This document shows positions 25,157-34,331 of a DNA stretch of 55,337 bases, one piece after another (the first letter of the stretch is position 1; every line of letters starts with the position of its first letter). The position numbers were made by a program, and so were the translations under genes. The DNA is from Calothrix sp. PCC 6303. Its GTDB lineage: Bacteria; Cyanobacteriota; Cyanobacteriia; Cyanobacteriales; Nostocaceae. The notes under the pieces were generated by a model. The model was not told the origin of the DNA and made no database searches. It saw only the letters and a program-made list of their open reading frames with translations. The stretch lies in the NCBI RefSeq assembly GCF_000317435.1, contig NC_019752.1, forward strand, positions 1-55,337. Reading direction: 5' to 3'.

Positions 25157-26575
25157 ATGCATCTACCAGAAAACTCAAATTTAAATGCAGCCGACTATCA
25201 AAGCTGGCTTTGTCCGAATCTGAAAATTCACTGGCAAATACTTCCTATATTTGACTCTGAACAAGTATACTTACAAGCACTTAAGACAGAGCAAAAGCTG
25301 ATATTTTCTGCAACTGAAGGCTATGCCTTAAAGTATTTTGATGGAACATTGACTGTCAAACAGGTTCAGGAAAAGTGTCAGCAAGAATTTGGGGAAGAAA
25401 TTCATCCTACGTTCATATTACAGCTATTAGACAAATTGGTAGATTTGAAAGTATTGGCAATTCCCAAGAGGAATGAAATACAAAACTCAACTACCGATTC
25501 ACAAACCACTCCAACTATCAAATTATATCGACTAAAATCTACTGTGCAGTGGATATGGCACACAGATGGATATTGGTTATTACGGCTGCAAAATATAGAC
25601 AGTATAGCTTATATGCAAGTCAGTAATTATGATAAAAACCTGATTGTACAGTTAAGCAAGCTGCCAGTAGAAACCATTGTAGATAAATATAAAATCAACC
25701 CTCTGTACGTGCAAGAGCTTTTGCAGAATTTAGCAGTTAAGGGAATGCTGGAAGGGTTTGAGGCACAAAAACCGAAGAAGAAATTTAGCATCTTACAATT
25801 ACTGTTTTTCAAGTTTCGTCTCTTTAATCCTGATGAATGGCTAAATCGCAATATTAATAAAATCAGATTTCTTTTTACCACAGAATTTTGTTTGTTGCTC
25901 TGCATGTTTCTAGGCTTTACTACCGTAATTGCTGTTTCTAAACAAGAGAAAATTTATAACTTTGGGCAGGAGTTATGGAGTAGTCAAGCTTCTAGTTTAA
26001 TACTTCCTTTTGTACTGCTGATGATGTTGGTGGTGTCTATTCATGAACTAGGTCATGCTTTCACATTAAAGCATTACAAAGGTGTGGTTTTAGACATAGG
26101 ACTAATGTTTATCTGCCTGTTGCCAGGAGCATACACTAATACCACCGATGCTTATGGCTTAGTTAAACGCAGACAACGCACTTTCGTAATGGCAGCAGGG
26201 GTAATTTGTCAAGTAGTTATTTGGGGAATTGCGTTGTGTTTATGGAGCATATCAACGCCAGGAAATTGGTTTTATACAGCTACTTATTTATTAATGGTAG
26301 CAGCCCAATTTACTTTAGCCCTGAATCTCAACCCCCTGAATAAATTTGATGGCTATTATTTGGTGGAAGCAATGACGGGAATTAACCATTTACGTCAAAG
26401 ATCATTTGCGTATTATGCTCAACTATGGCGCAGAGAACCTAGTTTAGAACGCACTGAGGATATCGGAATTCTCGCAGTTTATGCTCCTGCTTGTTTACTC
26501 TATATCACCTGGCTTTTGGTTAACTTGTTTTTCTGGATTTGGCATTTATATCCGCCATATTTTCCTGGAAAATAG
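25157..26575 (+). CDS. PqqD-like / M50 membrane zinc metalloprotease
   Basis: A 472-aa protein. Residues about 15-110 resemble a PqqD-like peptide-binding domain (ATEGYALKYFDGTLTVKQVQEKC, landmarks FDGTLTV and LQLLDKLVDLKVL). A second similar winged segment lies near 160-200. The C-terminal half has several membrane helices with the zinc site HELGH (296-300) and the second M50 motif NPLNKFDGYY near 392. Such M50 proteins are encoded in peptide-export and RiPP-like loci, usually beside HlyD-type transporters, which are absent here. It leads a plus-strand run with a PEP-CTERM-like protein and a giant HExxH protein. Confidence 0.83.
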   Translation: MHLPENSNLNAADYQSWLCPNLKIHWQILPIFDSEQVYLQALKTEQKLIFSATEGYALKYFDGTLTVKQVQEKCQQEFGEEIHPTFILQLLDKLVDLKVLAIPKRNEIQNSTTDSQTTPTIKLYRLKSTVQWIWHTDGYWLLRLQNIDSIAYMQVSNYDKNLIVQLSKLPVETIVDKYKINPLYVQELLQNLAVKGMLEGFEAQKPKKKFSILQLLFFKFRLFNPDEWLNRNINKIRFLFTTEFCLLLCMFLGFTTVIAVSKQEKIYNFGQELWSSQASSLILPFVLLMMLVVSIHELGHAFTLKHYKGVVLDIGLMFICLLPGAYTNTTDAYGLVKRRQRTFVMAAGVICQVVIWGIALCLWSISTPGNWFYTATYLLMVAAQFTLALNLNPLNKFDGYYLVEAMTGINHLRQRSFAYYAQLWRREPSLERTEDIGILAVYAPACLLYITWLLVNLFFWIWHLYPPYFPGK

Positions 26576-26620
26576 TTGGATTAAATTTTGAAACTCATTA
26601 TTAATATTCAAGTGAAAATC

Positions 26621-27025
26621 ATGAAAGTTTCTAACCGAAAGACTGCTAGAACTGTTTTGTTGGCAAGTGCATTGGGAATAATATCTCTGAATTCTATATT
26701 AGTAGATGCCAAGTCTTCGCTAGCAAGTAGTCATTCTTATAATCCTTGTACTAAACCTGCATCTGTTCCTGAACCTTATCCTTTTGTGGGTATATTAGCT
26801 TTTGGTATGTTATGTGGAGGCTATTTACTCAAGCAGCGACTGAGAAAAAAGGGTGATTGCTTGAATAATAATGGTTTGCTACCAATCACTGATTTTTCCA
26901 TCTCAAATAATCCACAATCTCGACAAACACCATTTATCGGCTCAGTTGAACCAAGTGAAGAAAATTTTCCTCATCGTTCTCCGTATGGTGAGTTGCAATT
27001 AATTGACCCTACTGAAATCATTTAA
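26621..27025 (+). CDS. Small exported protein with PEP-CTERM-like segment
   Basis: A 134-aa protein starting at ATG 26621 (MKVSNRK); the TTG at 26588 is unlikely. Residues 8-30 look like a signal peptide (ARTVLLASALGIISLNSI...DAKSS). Residues about 48-76 match a PEP-CTERM sorting signal: SVPEPYPF, then hydrophobic VGILAFGMLCGGYLL, then basic KQRLRKK. Unusually, 58 more hydrophilic residues follow, whereas the signal normally ends the protein. It could therefore be a bitopic membrane protein with a cytosolic tail. It sits 45 bp after the M50 protease gene and may be its substrate. Confidence 0.65.
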   Translation: MKVSNRKTARTVLLASALGIISLNSILVDAKSSLASSHSYNPCTKPASVPEPYPFVGILAFGMLCGGYLLKQRLRKKGDCLNNNGLLPITDFSISNNPQSRQTPFIGSVEPSEENFPHRSPYGELQLIDPTEII

Positions 27026-27080
27026 TACAATTTTAAATATACCCAACAGTTAGAAAATTTATAAAGAAAATTTATAAATC

Positions 27081-27128
27081 GCAAGCCACATATTACCCTG
27101 CGGAAACCGTAAGGTTCTATTGGCTTGC
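27081..27128 (+). promoter_or_regulatory. Stem-loop in the leader of the giant metalloprotease gene
   Basis: GCAAGCCA (27081-27088) pairs exactly with TGGCTTGC (27121-27128), with additional ACC/GGT pairing inside. It lies 61 bp before the ATG at 27189 and could form an attenuator or leader hairpin. Its presence supports starting the next gene at 27189 instead of the TTG at 27120. Confidence 0.5.
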
Positions 27129-27188
27129 CTATACAAGCAAAATCCACCTCCGTGGACTAATAAAAAGATACAGGTAAAGGGTGCATTT

Positions 27189-30100
27189 ATGGGTTTTTTG
27201 GGATTTGGTAGTCAGAAGGGTCAAAAAGCTAAAAAATCAAAGAAGTCAAAACCGAGAGAAGTATGGCAGGGCAAAAGTTTTCCTCTTGATGAGAATATTA
27301 GCCCTAGTGTTTTGATTGGTGGTGTTGAGCATTCGACTGACCCATCTTTAGTTGATTTACATACTCTTTCATCAATGGAAATCGATTCGAGTCATACTAG
27401 CTTAATTCATACTCCAGAGACAAATACTTTAGAGTTACTGAATCCCCAAATTTCCTTATCAGATCATCATGCTTCTGTATTAGATAATCAATTTAGTTAT
27501 GTGCTTGTTGAGCCTAGTTCTCCGGATTTGCCATTATTTCATAATTTACCAGTATCTACCAATTCAGTTATTGAAAATACACCAACGCTGTACAGTCAAG
27601 ATGCTTGTCCAGCAGAATCTGTAGGAATTTACAATGGTGAGAGTCCTTCAGGCAAGGAATTACCAGGAGTTACCACTTTTCTTGGAGCTAAAGCGCCAAT
27701 TGTACCGCTAACCAATGTGGATACAGGTGGTAACAACTTGGAAAATGCTACATCAATAGTGCGTTCTAGCATCGTAGATGTAATTGATCAAGTTAGCAAG
27801 ATTGACCCTACAGATATTTTTAGAGCTAATATTAATGACTTAAAAAATGCCGATATTTCTGTGTTGTCAGGTGAGATATCGGTCAATTATCTCATGCCAT
27901 CTGGACAATTTTTAGGAAGTCAGGTTTTTTCTAAAGGTAACTATACTTTACAACTACCTGTTGGAGTTACTGGTGATGTAATTGTCAAAATTGATAACAA
28001 AGGTGATACGCCAGGAACCTATAGTTTGAATGGGTTTGAGAGTAAAGCTGCTGAACCTTTCAATATTGATTTGGAATTTGAAGGTGGGTTGACTAGTTCG
28101 CAACAAGAAATCATTCGGGCTGCTGCTAAAAGCGTTGAAGCAATTATTACTAAAGGCTTACCTACCGCCATTGTTGACGGGAAACTTATCGATGATGTCA
28201 ACTTTAAAATTTCTGCTACCAATTTAGATGGTGCTGGTGGTACAGCAGCGCAGACGAAAATTGATTTTATGCGCTTTGGGACAATGCTACCTGCTCAGTC
28301 TATCACTCAGTTTGATGCGGCTGACATTGCCGACCTAGAACGTTCTGGGGAGTTGTTTAGTGTAGTTGAACACGAACTGTTGCACGGGTTAGGTTTTGGT
28401 AATCTTTGGGAAGCTAAGGGTTTAGTTGATTACGCTGGTACACCGTTGGCTCAATATAACGGTAAGGATGCGGTGAAAGCCTTTAACGAATTGGGCGGTT
28501 TGACAGATAATATTGCCCTGGAAAATGAGGGGAATGGTTCAGCAGGTTTGCATTGGAATGAAAATGTCTTCCAAGATGAGGTGATGACCGCTGATTATAA
28601 CAATGGTAAAGGTGGAAATGCGCCGATTAGTGCTGTCACCATTGCATCTTTAGCTGATTTGGGGTACGAAGTAAATTTGAATCGGGCTACTCCTGATTTT
28701 GGGTTATTTGGCGGTCAGAAGTTTAATCAAGAAGATTTGAGTCCTGAGCAAATTGAGGCTTTCCGGCAATTGGCTGAAACTTCTTTTGGTAATCCAGATG
28801 AGGAGTTTATCTATGCCACTATGCCAGAGGTTGACCCGGATACAGTAGCACCGGAAATTTGGGCGCACGCAGAGCGATTCTGGAAGAATGGTGAGTATTA
28901 TGATTGGGAGGAAATTGTTATTGGTGATTGGTGGGCAGGTCACACAATTAGTGACTACGCAGACAAGTATATGACACATCCTAGTAAGGATAATCGTTCT
29001 GCTGTGGTAAAGGCAAACGATCGGGCGTATTGGGCATTTATTTCAAATAAAAATGGTTTTTCCGATCCTCACTGGATTGTTAAAGGTAATACAGCTAAAG
29101 TCCCTATTTGGCATCCTAACTATGAATGGGAGCAGGAACAAGAACGGCTACGTCGGGAAGCGGAGTTAAGGCAACGGCAAGAAGAAGAAGCACGGATTCG
29201 GCGAGAACAGGAAGAGGCATTTGCGCGGGAACAGGAGCGAGTTCGCCAAGAAGCGGAAGCACGGCAACGGGAAGCGGAAGCTAAAAAGCAGCAACTTGAA
29301 GAACAGGAACGGCGTTTGCGTGAAGAAATGGAGCGCCGTCGGCAAGAAGAAGAACGTCTTAAAGAAGAAGCACGACTGCGCGAACTCGAACGTCAAGCAG
29401 AAATTACTCGGCAGCAAGGTAAAGGTGGCTTAGATTGGTTCATTGCCAAGCCGTTACCGGAATTTGGTCCAGTTGATCCATTTGAGACTCGCTTGACAGG
29501 AGAGACGGTTGGGAACCTTGTCCCCGATGATTACTACAGGTTTACTTTGTCGCGCAATGGTCGAATCACAGCTGAGTTGAAGCAACTGCTGGCAGATGCT
29601 GATTTGGTGCTGTATGACGTTCGGAATCGTCCGATTTCATACTCAATGCGGGATGGCATCACCGATGAGCAGTTGATTGCTGATTTGATTCCGGGAACTT
29701 ATATGTTGCGGGTTAATAGTCCGAAGGGCGTAACGACGGATTATGAACTAATTGTTAAATTTAAACACTTACTATCTCAGTCAGAGAAAGGACCTCCAGC
29801 AGGGTGGCGTGTTGGTGGTGGTAATAGTGGTAATGGTAATAGCGGTAGTAGTGGTGGCGCTGGTGGTAGCCGTGGTGTTACCTTTGCTGACCCCAGAATT
29901 AAGCGGATTTATGACACCGCGTTGAACAATTTTGTAATTCCTGAACGAGCCAAAGCTAATACTCGAACTCAGCAGCTTGGACGAGAGAAGCAAAGTTATG
30001 AGCAGGAGTTACAGCAACTGCTCAACCAAATGAATGGTGAGCAAAGGGCAAAGGTTCATCGTGCATTAGATGGTATTCGAGATGAGCGACGTGCTTGGGT

Positions 30101-32183
30101 TGATTCTGTTGCTAACCCCATTAAAAATGGCATAGATAGTACGGCTGATTGGATTATCAATCAAATTGAAAGTAACATTCCCGGTCAAGCTTATAATATT
30201 CCCTGGCTTGGAGACCAATTAAGGTCTGCTAAAGATTCTTTTAAAGGAGCAGTTAATGGTGCTAGGAGTTGGTTAAAAGGAAAAGTTGATTGGGTGCAAA
30301 CTGGAGTTAAAGATGCAATTTGGCAGTTCACTGAAGTTCTCAAGAATGCTTACAGAACTGGTGCTGAAATTAATGGTGCCATTGAAACAGCAGCCCAACA
30401 ATTGAAGCAAACAATTGATAATTTAGTTGGAAATATCAATAATTGGGTTGGCGAATTTAAAGGAAAAGTTCTTGATTCTGTTCAATGGCTACGGAATGTT
30501 GGAGTCAATATTCCAGAAGTTAAGATATTCGGCAACACAATTACCAGTGGGTTCAAATGGAATTTCTACGATAGTGTTGTTGAACCTTTGGCAAATAATC
30601 TAGCTAATGGTATTAAGAGTTCAGTCACCTCTGTCGGTGATTTTGCCAAAGGAACTGTTGATTGGATTAAACCCCGCGCTCAAAGTGCTGTTGCAGCGGT
30701 TGTTGATGCCATTTTTGGTGATAAGACAGGGACGCTTTACAACAAGATTCATGGTGTTGAGCAGCAGATAGAGGCGACTAAGACAGGTTTGGAGAGAGCG
30801 ATCGCTAGTGCTGGACAAAGAATTCTTAGCATAGCTCGACAGATTGAAGCATTTTTGACCGATCCAGAAGAAAGAAAGCGCGTTTTAGATGCTCTTTTCC
30901 GTCGTGATTATCAAACTGCTGAAGAAGCTTATAATTTTGCTAAGGAAGAACTTATTAAAGTTCGTGAACAAATTGTAGAAGAAGCAAAACAGGCATTTGA
31001 AAAAGCGAAGAAAGCTTTTGCTGATTTAGTCCGAAGTACACTAGATTCATTACTTCCTGGTAATACTGAGAAATCTATCAATCTGAATGGTGGTATAGGT
31101 ATTGAGGCAGATGCAATCATCGCAGGAGGAACTTTAAAGGGAAGCACAGAGTATCAACTTTCACGAGAGTTTGATGAAAACGGTAAACCATTCTATTTCA
31201 CAAGCATCAAGCCTTCTGTTGGTCTTGAAATTGGTAAAGGATTAGGTTCACCTATTGAAGGTGTTCTTAGCACGAGCATCCAAACTGGTAATATAAAAGC
31301 TTCTGGTCAGCTTATTAATGTTAAAGCTGAAGCAGGAGTTAGTGTACAGCCAAACTTGGGTGTTGAGGTTAAGTACAAATTTGATCGTGACAGCGATGAG
31401 GATATGGCAAGGCTTGGAGTATTTACCTTTAAAGAGTTACCAACTCCCTTCGATAATGTTGATCTAATACTCCAATCTGTAATTTTGCAAAATATTTACT
31501 CTGTTGAACCTTCTTTAAGCGGAACTTTTCTCGCAGAAGCAATAAGTCCCTGGGTAAAGGGAGAAATTAGTTATACTCCATCACTTAAAGGCGGAATTAA
31601 GAAAAATGAATTTGGTGGTTTCAATCAAACTGCAACTGTAGAAGCTGGCTTAGATGTTCAAGGTGGATTTAGTAGTGGTGCTGCTCTGAGTCTTGCATTT
31701 GGGTTGAACACTGAAGGCAAAGTAAGCTTTTCTTTAGAAAGTTTTCAGGGGACGTTGCAGGAAATATCTATGGTTGCTGAAATTCCTTCATTTGCGGCTA
31801 GTCAATTGGAATTTTTGGCTGGTAAATCTTTGCAGAGTAAGGTTAATGAAATCAATTCAACAATTGCTTCCAAAGGTCAAGCCATTAGTACAGTTAAAAT
31901 TGAAGCGAAGATAGATAATATCTCTCAACTTATTGACTCAGGTTCAAAGATTGTTCAAGACATAGTTCAGCTGACACAAGTTGAGAACCTTGGAGAATTC
32001 ACAGGTGATTTAGTGAAAAGCTTGGCTACCATTTTCTCGTTTTTCACAAACTTCCGAAATTCTACTGAAGTGGCAACTAAGGCAATTGCAGAGCAAATTA
32101 TTACCATAGAAGGAGAGGGAAAAGTTTTTCTAGGTGGGCAATTTAATGCTTCTCTCGGAAGCACTGAAAGTTTTAAATTGTAG
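27189..32183 (+). CDS. Giant leishmanolysin-like (M8-type) metalloprotease / coiled-coil protein
   Basis: A 1664-aa protein from ATG 27189 (MGFLGFGSQKGQ). Residues 1-240 are a basic start and Ser/Thr-rich region without a classical signal peptide. The metalloprotease part (about 280-490) has EHELLHGLGFGNLWE, with H395, E396 and H399, and MTADYNNG...ASLADLGYEV, the pattern of M8-type proteins. About 500-640 hold a Trp-rich domain (EYYDWEEIVIGDWWAG). Residues 648-744 are a Glu/Arg/Gln-rich coiled coil. A PPC-like beta domain (about 760-860) and a Gly/Ser linker (873-897) follow. The remaining 770 residues alternate long helices and beta-rich segments. Size and modular layout resemble secreted toxins or adhesins; export by the adjacent M50 locus is inferred. 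Confidence 0.75.
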   Translation: MGFLGFGSQKGQKAKKSKKSKPREVWQGKSFPLDENISPSVLIGGVEHSTDPSLVDLHTLSSMEIDSSHTSLIHTPETNTLELLNPQISLSDHHASVLDNQFSYVLVEPSSPDLPLFHNLPVSTNSVIENTPTLYSQDACPAESVGIYNGESPSGKELPGVTTFLGAKAPIVPLTNVDTGGNNLENATSIVRSSIVDVIDQVSKIDPTDIFRANINDLKNADISVLSGEISVNYLMPSGQFLGSQVFSKGNYTLQLPVGVTGDVIVKIDNKGDTPGTYSLNGFESKAAEPFNIDLEFEGGLTSSQQEIIRAAAKSVEAIITKGLPTAIVDGKLIDDVNFKISATNLDGAGGTAAQTKIDFMRFGTMLPAQSITQFDAADIADLERSGELFSVVEHELLHGLGFGNLWEAKGLVDYAGTPLAQYNGKDAVKAFNELGGLTDNIALENEGNGSAGLHWNENVFQDEVMTADYNNGKGGNAPISAVTIASLADLGYEVNLNRATPDFGLFGGQKFNQEDLSPEQIEAFRQLAETSFGNPDEEFIYATMPEVDPDTVAPEIWAHAERFWKNGEYYDWEEIVIGDWWAGHTISDYADKYMTHPSKDNRSAVVKANDRAYWAFISNKNGFSDPHWIVKGNTAKVPIWHPNYEWEQEQERLRREAELRQRQEEEARIRREQEEAFAREQERVRQEAEARQREAEAKKQQLEEQERRLREEMERRRQEEERLKEEARLRELERQAEITRQQGKGGLDWFIAKPLPEFGPVDPFETRLTGETVGNLVPDDYYRFTLSRNGRITAELKQLLADADLVLYDVRNRPISYSMRDGITDEQLIADLIPGTYMLRVNSPKGVTTDYELIVKFKHLLSQSEKGPPAGWRVGGGNSGNGNSGSSGGAGGSRGVTFADPRIKRIYDTALNNFVIPERAKANTRTQQLGREKQSYEQELQQLLNQMNGEQRAKVHRALDGIRDERRAWVDSVANPIKNGIDSTADWIINQIESNIPGQAYNIPWLGDQLRSAKDSFKGAVNGARSWLKGKVDWVQTGVKDAIWQFTEVLKNAYRTGAEINGAIETAAQQLKQTIDNLVGNINNWVGEFKGKVLDSVQWLRNVGVNIPEVKIFGNTITSGFKWNFYDSVVEPLANNLANGIKSSVTSVGDFAKGTVDWIKPRAQSAVAAVVDAIFGDKTGTLYNKIHGVEQQIEATKTGLERAIASAGQRILSIARQIEAFLTDPEERKRVLDALFRRDYQTAEEAYNFAKEELIKVREQIVEEAKQAFEKAKKAFADLVRSTLDSLLPGNTEKSINLNGGIGIEADAIIAGGTLKGSTEYQLSREFDENGKPFYFTSIKPSVGLEIGKGLGSPIEGVLSTSIQTGNIKASGQLINVKAEAGVSVQPNLGVEVKYKFDRDSDEDMARLGVFTFKELPTPFDNVDLILQSVILQNIYSVEPSLSGTFLAEAISPWVKGEISYTPSLKGGIKKNEFGGFNQTATVEAGLDVQGGFSSGAALSLAFGLNTEGKVSFSLESFQGTLQEISMVAEIPSFAASQLEFLAGKSLQSKVNEINSTIASKGQAISTVKIEAKIDNISQLIDSGSKIVQDIVQLTQVENLGEFTGDLVKSLATIFSFFTNFRNSTEVATKAIAEQIITIEGEGKVFLGGQFNASLGSTESFKL

Positions 32184-32323
32184 TAATTTACACATTTTTA
32201 AGATTACGTGCGGTGCTATCAGACTTCTCTCAAATCCTATAAGATATTTAATCCCGCCACTTCTTTATCCTGATGGTAGTAGTGCGATCACATCAATAAC
32301 TCTCATTAACACAGCATTTCAAC

Positions 32324-33352
32324 ATGATAGAATCACATCAAACTCACCTCGATTCCCCTAAAATCCCCGCAGATCAACTAAACTCATCAGCCGAAGTGCG
32401 GTTTATCTACACCGATACCCTCAAAAACCTCTTCCAAAAAAACAACCACATTCTCATCGCCCCTTCTCAACAAACCCCTAACCCGGAAACTTTCCTTAAT
32501 ACCCTTAAAGCCCACCCCAAAATCTACCAAGCCTCCATGTCGCGCCAAATAGCTGCCGACTTACCCGCCAATATCGAACTCAAAGACGAACCCAAAGACT
32601 GGTTTATCAAAACTGCCGACTTTGGCGACGACTACGACAGAGTTCTGCAACACCGCGATGGCGAATATACCCAACTCCTGGAAGACATCGCCCGTTACCA
32701 TGAAATATTCCAACAAGGCTATGATAAAATCATCCTCTTACGTCCCCCTACTTACACTGGCTACGACATCCAACTAACAGCCGCAATGCAATGTTTAGGC
32801 TACACCAAAGAGCAATTTCAATTTATCATCGTCCAGCCCATTAAACTTTATGCTTTCCACAAAGCTAACCAGAAAATACATCCTATTCCCGATCTAGCCA
32901 CAGAGGAACTAATTTCAGCTATTGGGATGGATGCGCTACGCTGGTATAGCCTCTGCACTCCCCTGACTAGTATCGCCCCTATTAACATCAGCACAGCAGG
33001 ACAAGCAAACGATAGCCTCCATCGCGTTCAATCTGCCCATTACCGTTGTTGTCAACTGCTACAACAAGCCAAGCAAGAAACAGGAACGGAGGTTCGTCCA
33101 CCTTTACCAATAGCTGAAAAATTAGATAGCTTGCTCCAAGTCGTTCCCAAAATCCTGGAACAAAGTGCCGATGAAATTGCCCCTCATTTACTTACTCAGC
33201 ATTTAGAAGCTATTAGTGAAACCTGCCATCAATGGCTAGATTCTCTAAGCCTAACACCACCAGATTCCACTCTGTTATTAACTACCAAGCAAACAATTTT
33301 TGATTTGCTAGTTAACATCTTAGATATTACCGCTCCAGAACCAAGTAATTGA
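32324..33352 (+). CDS. DALR anticodon-binding domain protein (arginyl-tRNA synthetase-like, non-catalytic)
   Basis: A 342-aa protein related to the central and C-terminal parts of arginyl-tRNA synthetase: DDYDRVLQHRDGEYTQLLEDIARYHE (landmarks DRVLQHRDGEYT and DIARYH), IIVQPIKLYAF, GMDALRWYSL and a C-terminal helical DALR-type domain with HRVQSAHYRCCQLLQQ. The HIGH and KMSKS class-I signatures are absent, and the KMSKS position reads HKANQKIH. It therefore should not charge tRNA, but could still bind tRNA or have another use. Start ATG 32324. It is followed by a strong terminator, so it is transcribed apart from parAB. A plasmid location is unusual for such a gene. Confidence 0.78.
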   Translation: MIESHQTHLDSPKIPADQLNSSAEVRFIYTDTLKNLFQKNNHILIAPSQQTPNPETFLNTLKAHPKIYQASMSRQIAADLPANIELKDEPKDWFIKTADFGDDYDRVLQHRDGEYTQLLEDIARYHEIFQQGYDKIILLRPPTYTGYDIQLTAAMQCLGYTKEQFQFIIVQPIKLYAFHKANQKIHPIPDLATEELISAIGMDALRWYSLCTPLTSIAPINISTAGQANDSLHRVQSAHYRCCQLLQQAKQETGTEVRPPLPIAEKLDSLLQVVPKILEQSADEIAPHLLTQHLEAISETCHQWLDSLSLTPPDSTLLLTTKQTIFDLLVNILDITAPEPSN

Positions 33353-33380
33353 GGATATGCTTTTCATCTGTGGTATATCA

Positions 33381-33413
33381 ATACAGGGGTTTAGCATAGC
33401 TAAACCCCTGTAT
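33381..33413 (+). terminator. Rho-independent terminator after the DALR gene
   Basis: A perfect 15-bp stem, ATACAGGGGTTTAGC, with loop ATA and its complement, is followed by TTTT. It lies 28 bp after the stop at 33352 and separates this gene from parA. Confidence 0.85.
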
Positions 33414-33575
33414 TTTTGGCTCAGAATGTTTAAGTGATTGTTTTTCTCCACAATGTGCTAACCTATATCGTCATCAGAATTTTAAATCAAACAATAGCCC
33501 CATCCCCAAAATAAACAGCACTAATTTACCCATCTCCAGTTATCTTTAATGGTAACTGGGCAGGCAAACAAACTT

Positions 33576-34331
33576 ATGAGCCGAATTATCGCAGTCTTCA
33601 ACCAGGCGGGAGGTGTTGCCAAAACCACCATTACCCAGAACCTGGGCTACCAGCTAACACAACTGGGTCATCGCGTTCTGCTCATCGACATCGACCCCCA
33701 AGCCAGCTTAACTATATTTATGGGCTTGGTTCCGAGAGAATTAGAGCAAACCGTCCACAATGCCATTGTGGAAGAACAACCCCTGCCAATTCATGAGGGA
33801 ATTCACGGTATGGATTTAGCCCCAGCCAATATTTCCCTCAGCACGGCAGAAATGCAATTGGTAAGTGCTTCCATGCGGGATTTCCGTCTCAAAGAAGCCA
33901 TCGAACCAATTGAATCAGATTACGATTTTATCTTGATAGATTGCCCTCCCAGCTTAGGGTTGCTTTCTTACATCTCCCTTGTAGCTGCCACCCACGTTCT
34001 CGTGCCATTGGAAACCCATTTCAAAGCCTTTGAGGGCACAGGGGAACTATTAAAAACCGTGGCTACAGTCCGCAACAAACCCAACCGCAAACTGCAAATA
34101 GCCGGGTTTGTGCCGACAAAATACGATGCCCGCAACTCCCAGGACACTCGCACCCTCGCAGCCATCACCGAACAACTAGCCAGCGCCGGAACAGTCTTTC
34201 CCCCGATTCCCCGCTCCACAGCTTTTGTTGATGCTTCGGAAGAGCGAATGCCCCTAGCGGTGTACGAACCCAAGCATCCATCCGTTGAAATCCTCAAAAA
34301 AATAGCCGTTAGCATAGAATCCTTAACATGA
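33576..34331 (+). CDS. parA: ParA partition ATPase
   Basis: A 251-aa deviant Walker-type ATPase. It shows VFNQAGGVAKTT as the P-loop near residue 10, LLIDIDPQASLT as Walker A', FILIDCPPSLG as Walker B near 118, and the late helix typical of ParA. The usual signature Lys of KGGxxKT is replaced in NQAGGVAKT, as is common in cyanobacterial plasmid ParA. ParA forms ATP-dependent gradients on the nucleoid that move ParB-bound plasmids. Start ATG 33576 (MSRIIAVF) fits the family; ATG 33549 would add nine residues. It overlaps parB by ATGA. Confidence 0.9.
   Translation: MSRIIAVFNQAGGVAKTTITQNLGYQLTQLGHRVLLIDIDPQASLTIFMGLVPRELEQTVHNAIVEEQPLPIHEGIHGMDLAPANISLSTAEMQLVSASMRDFRLKEAIEPIESDYDFILIDCPPSLGLLSYISLVAATHVLVPLETHFKAFEGTGELLKTVATVRNKPNRKLQIAGFVPTKYDARNSQDTRTLAAITEQLASAGTVFPPIPRSTAFVDASEERMPLAVYEPKHPSVEILKKIAVSIESLT

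Noticed and set aside
27120-27188. N-terminal extension of the giant metalloprotease from TTG 27120
   Set aside because: It overlaps a stem-loop in the leader, and ATG 27189 is a better start.
29166-29417. Phe-rich 83-codon frame on the minus strand
   Set aside because: It is the antisense of the Glu/Arg coiled coil of the giant protein; the composition is an artefact.
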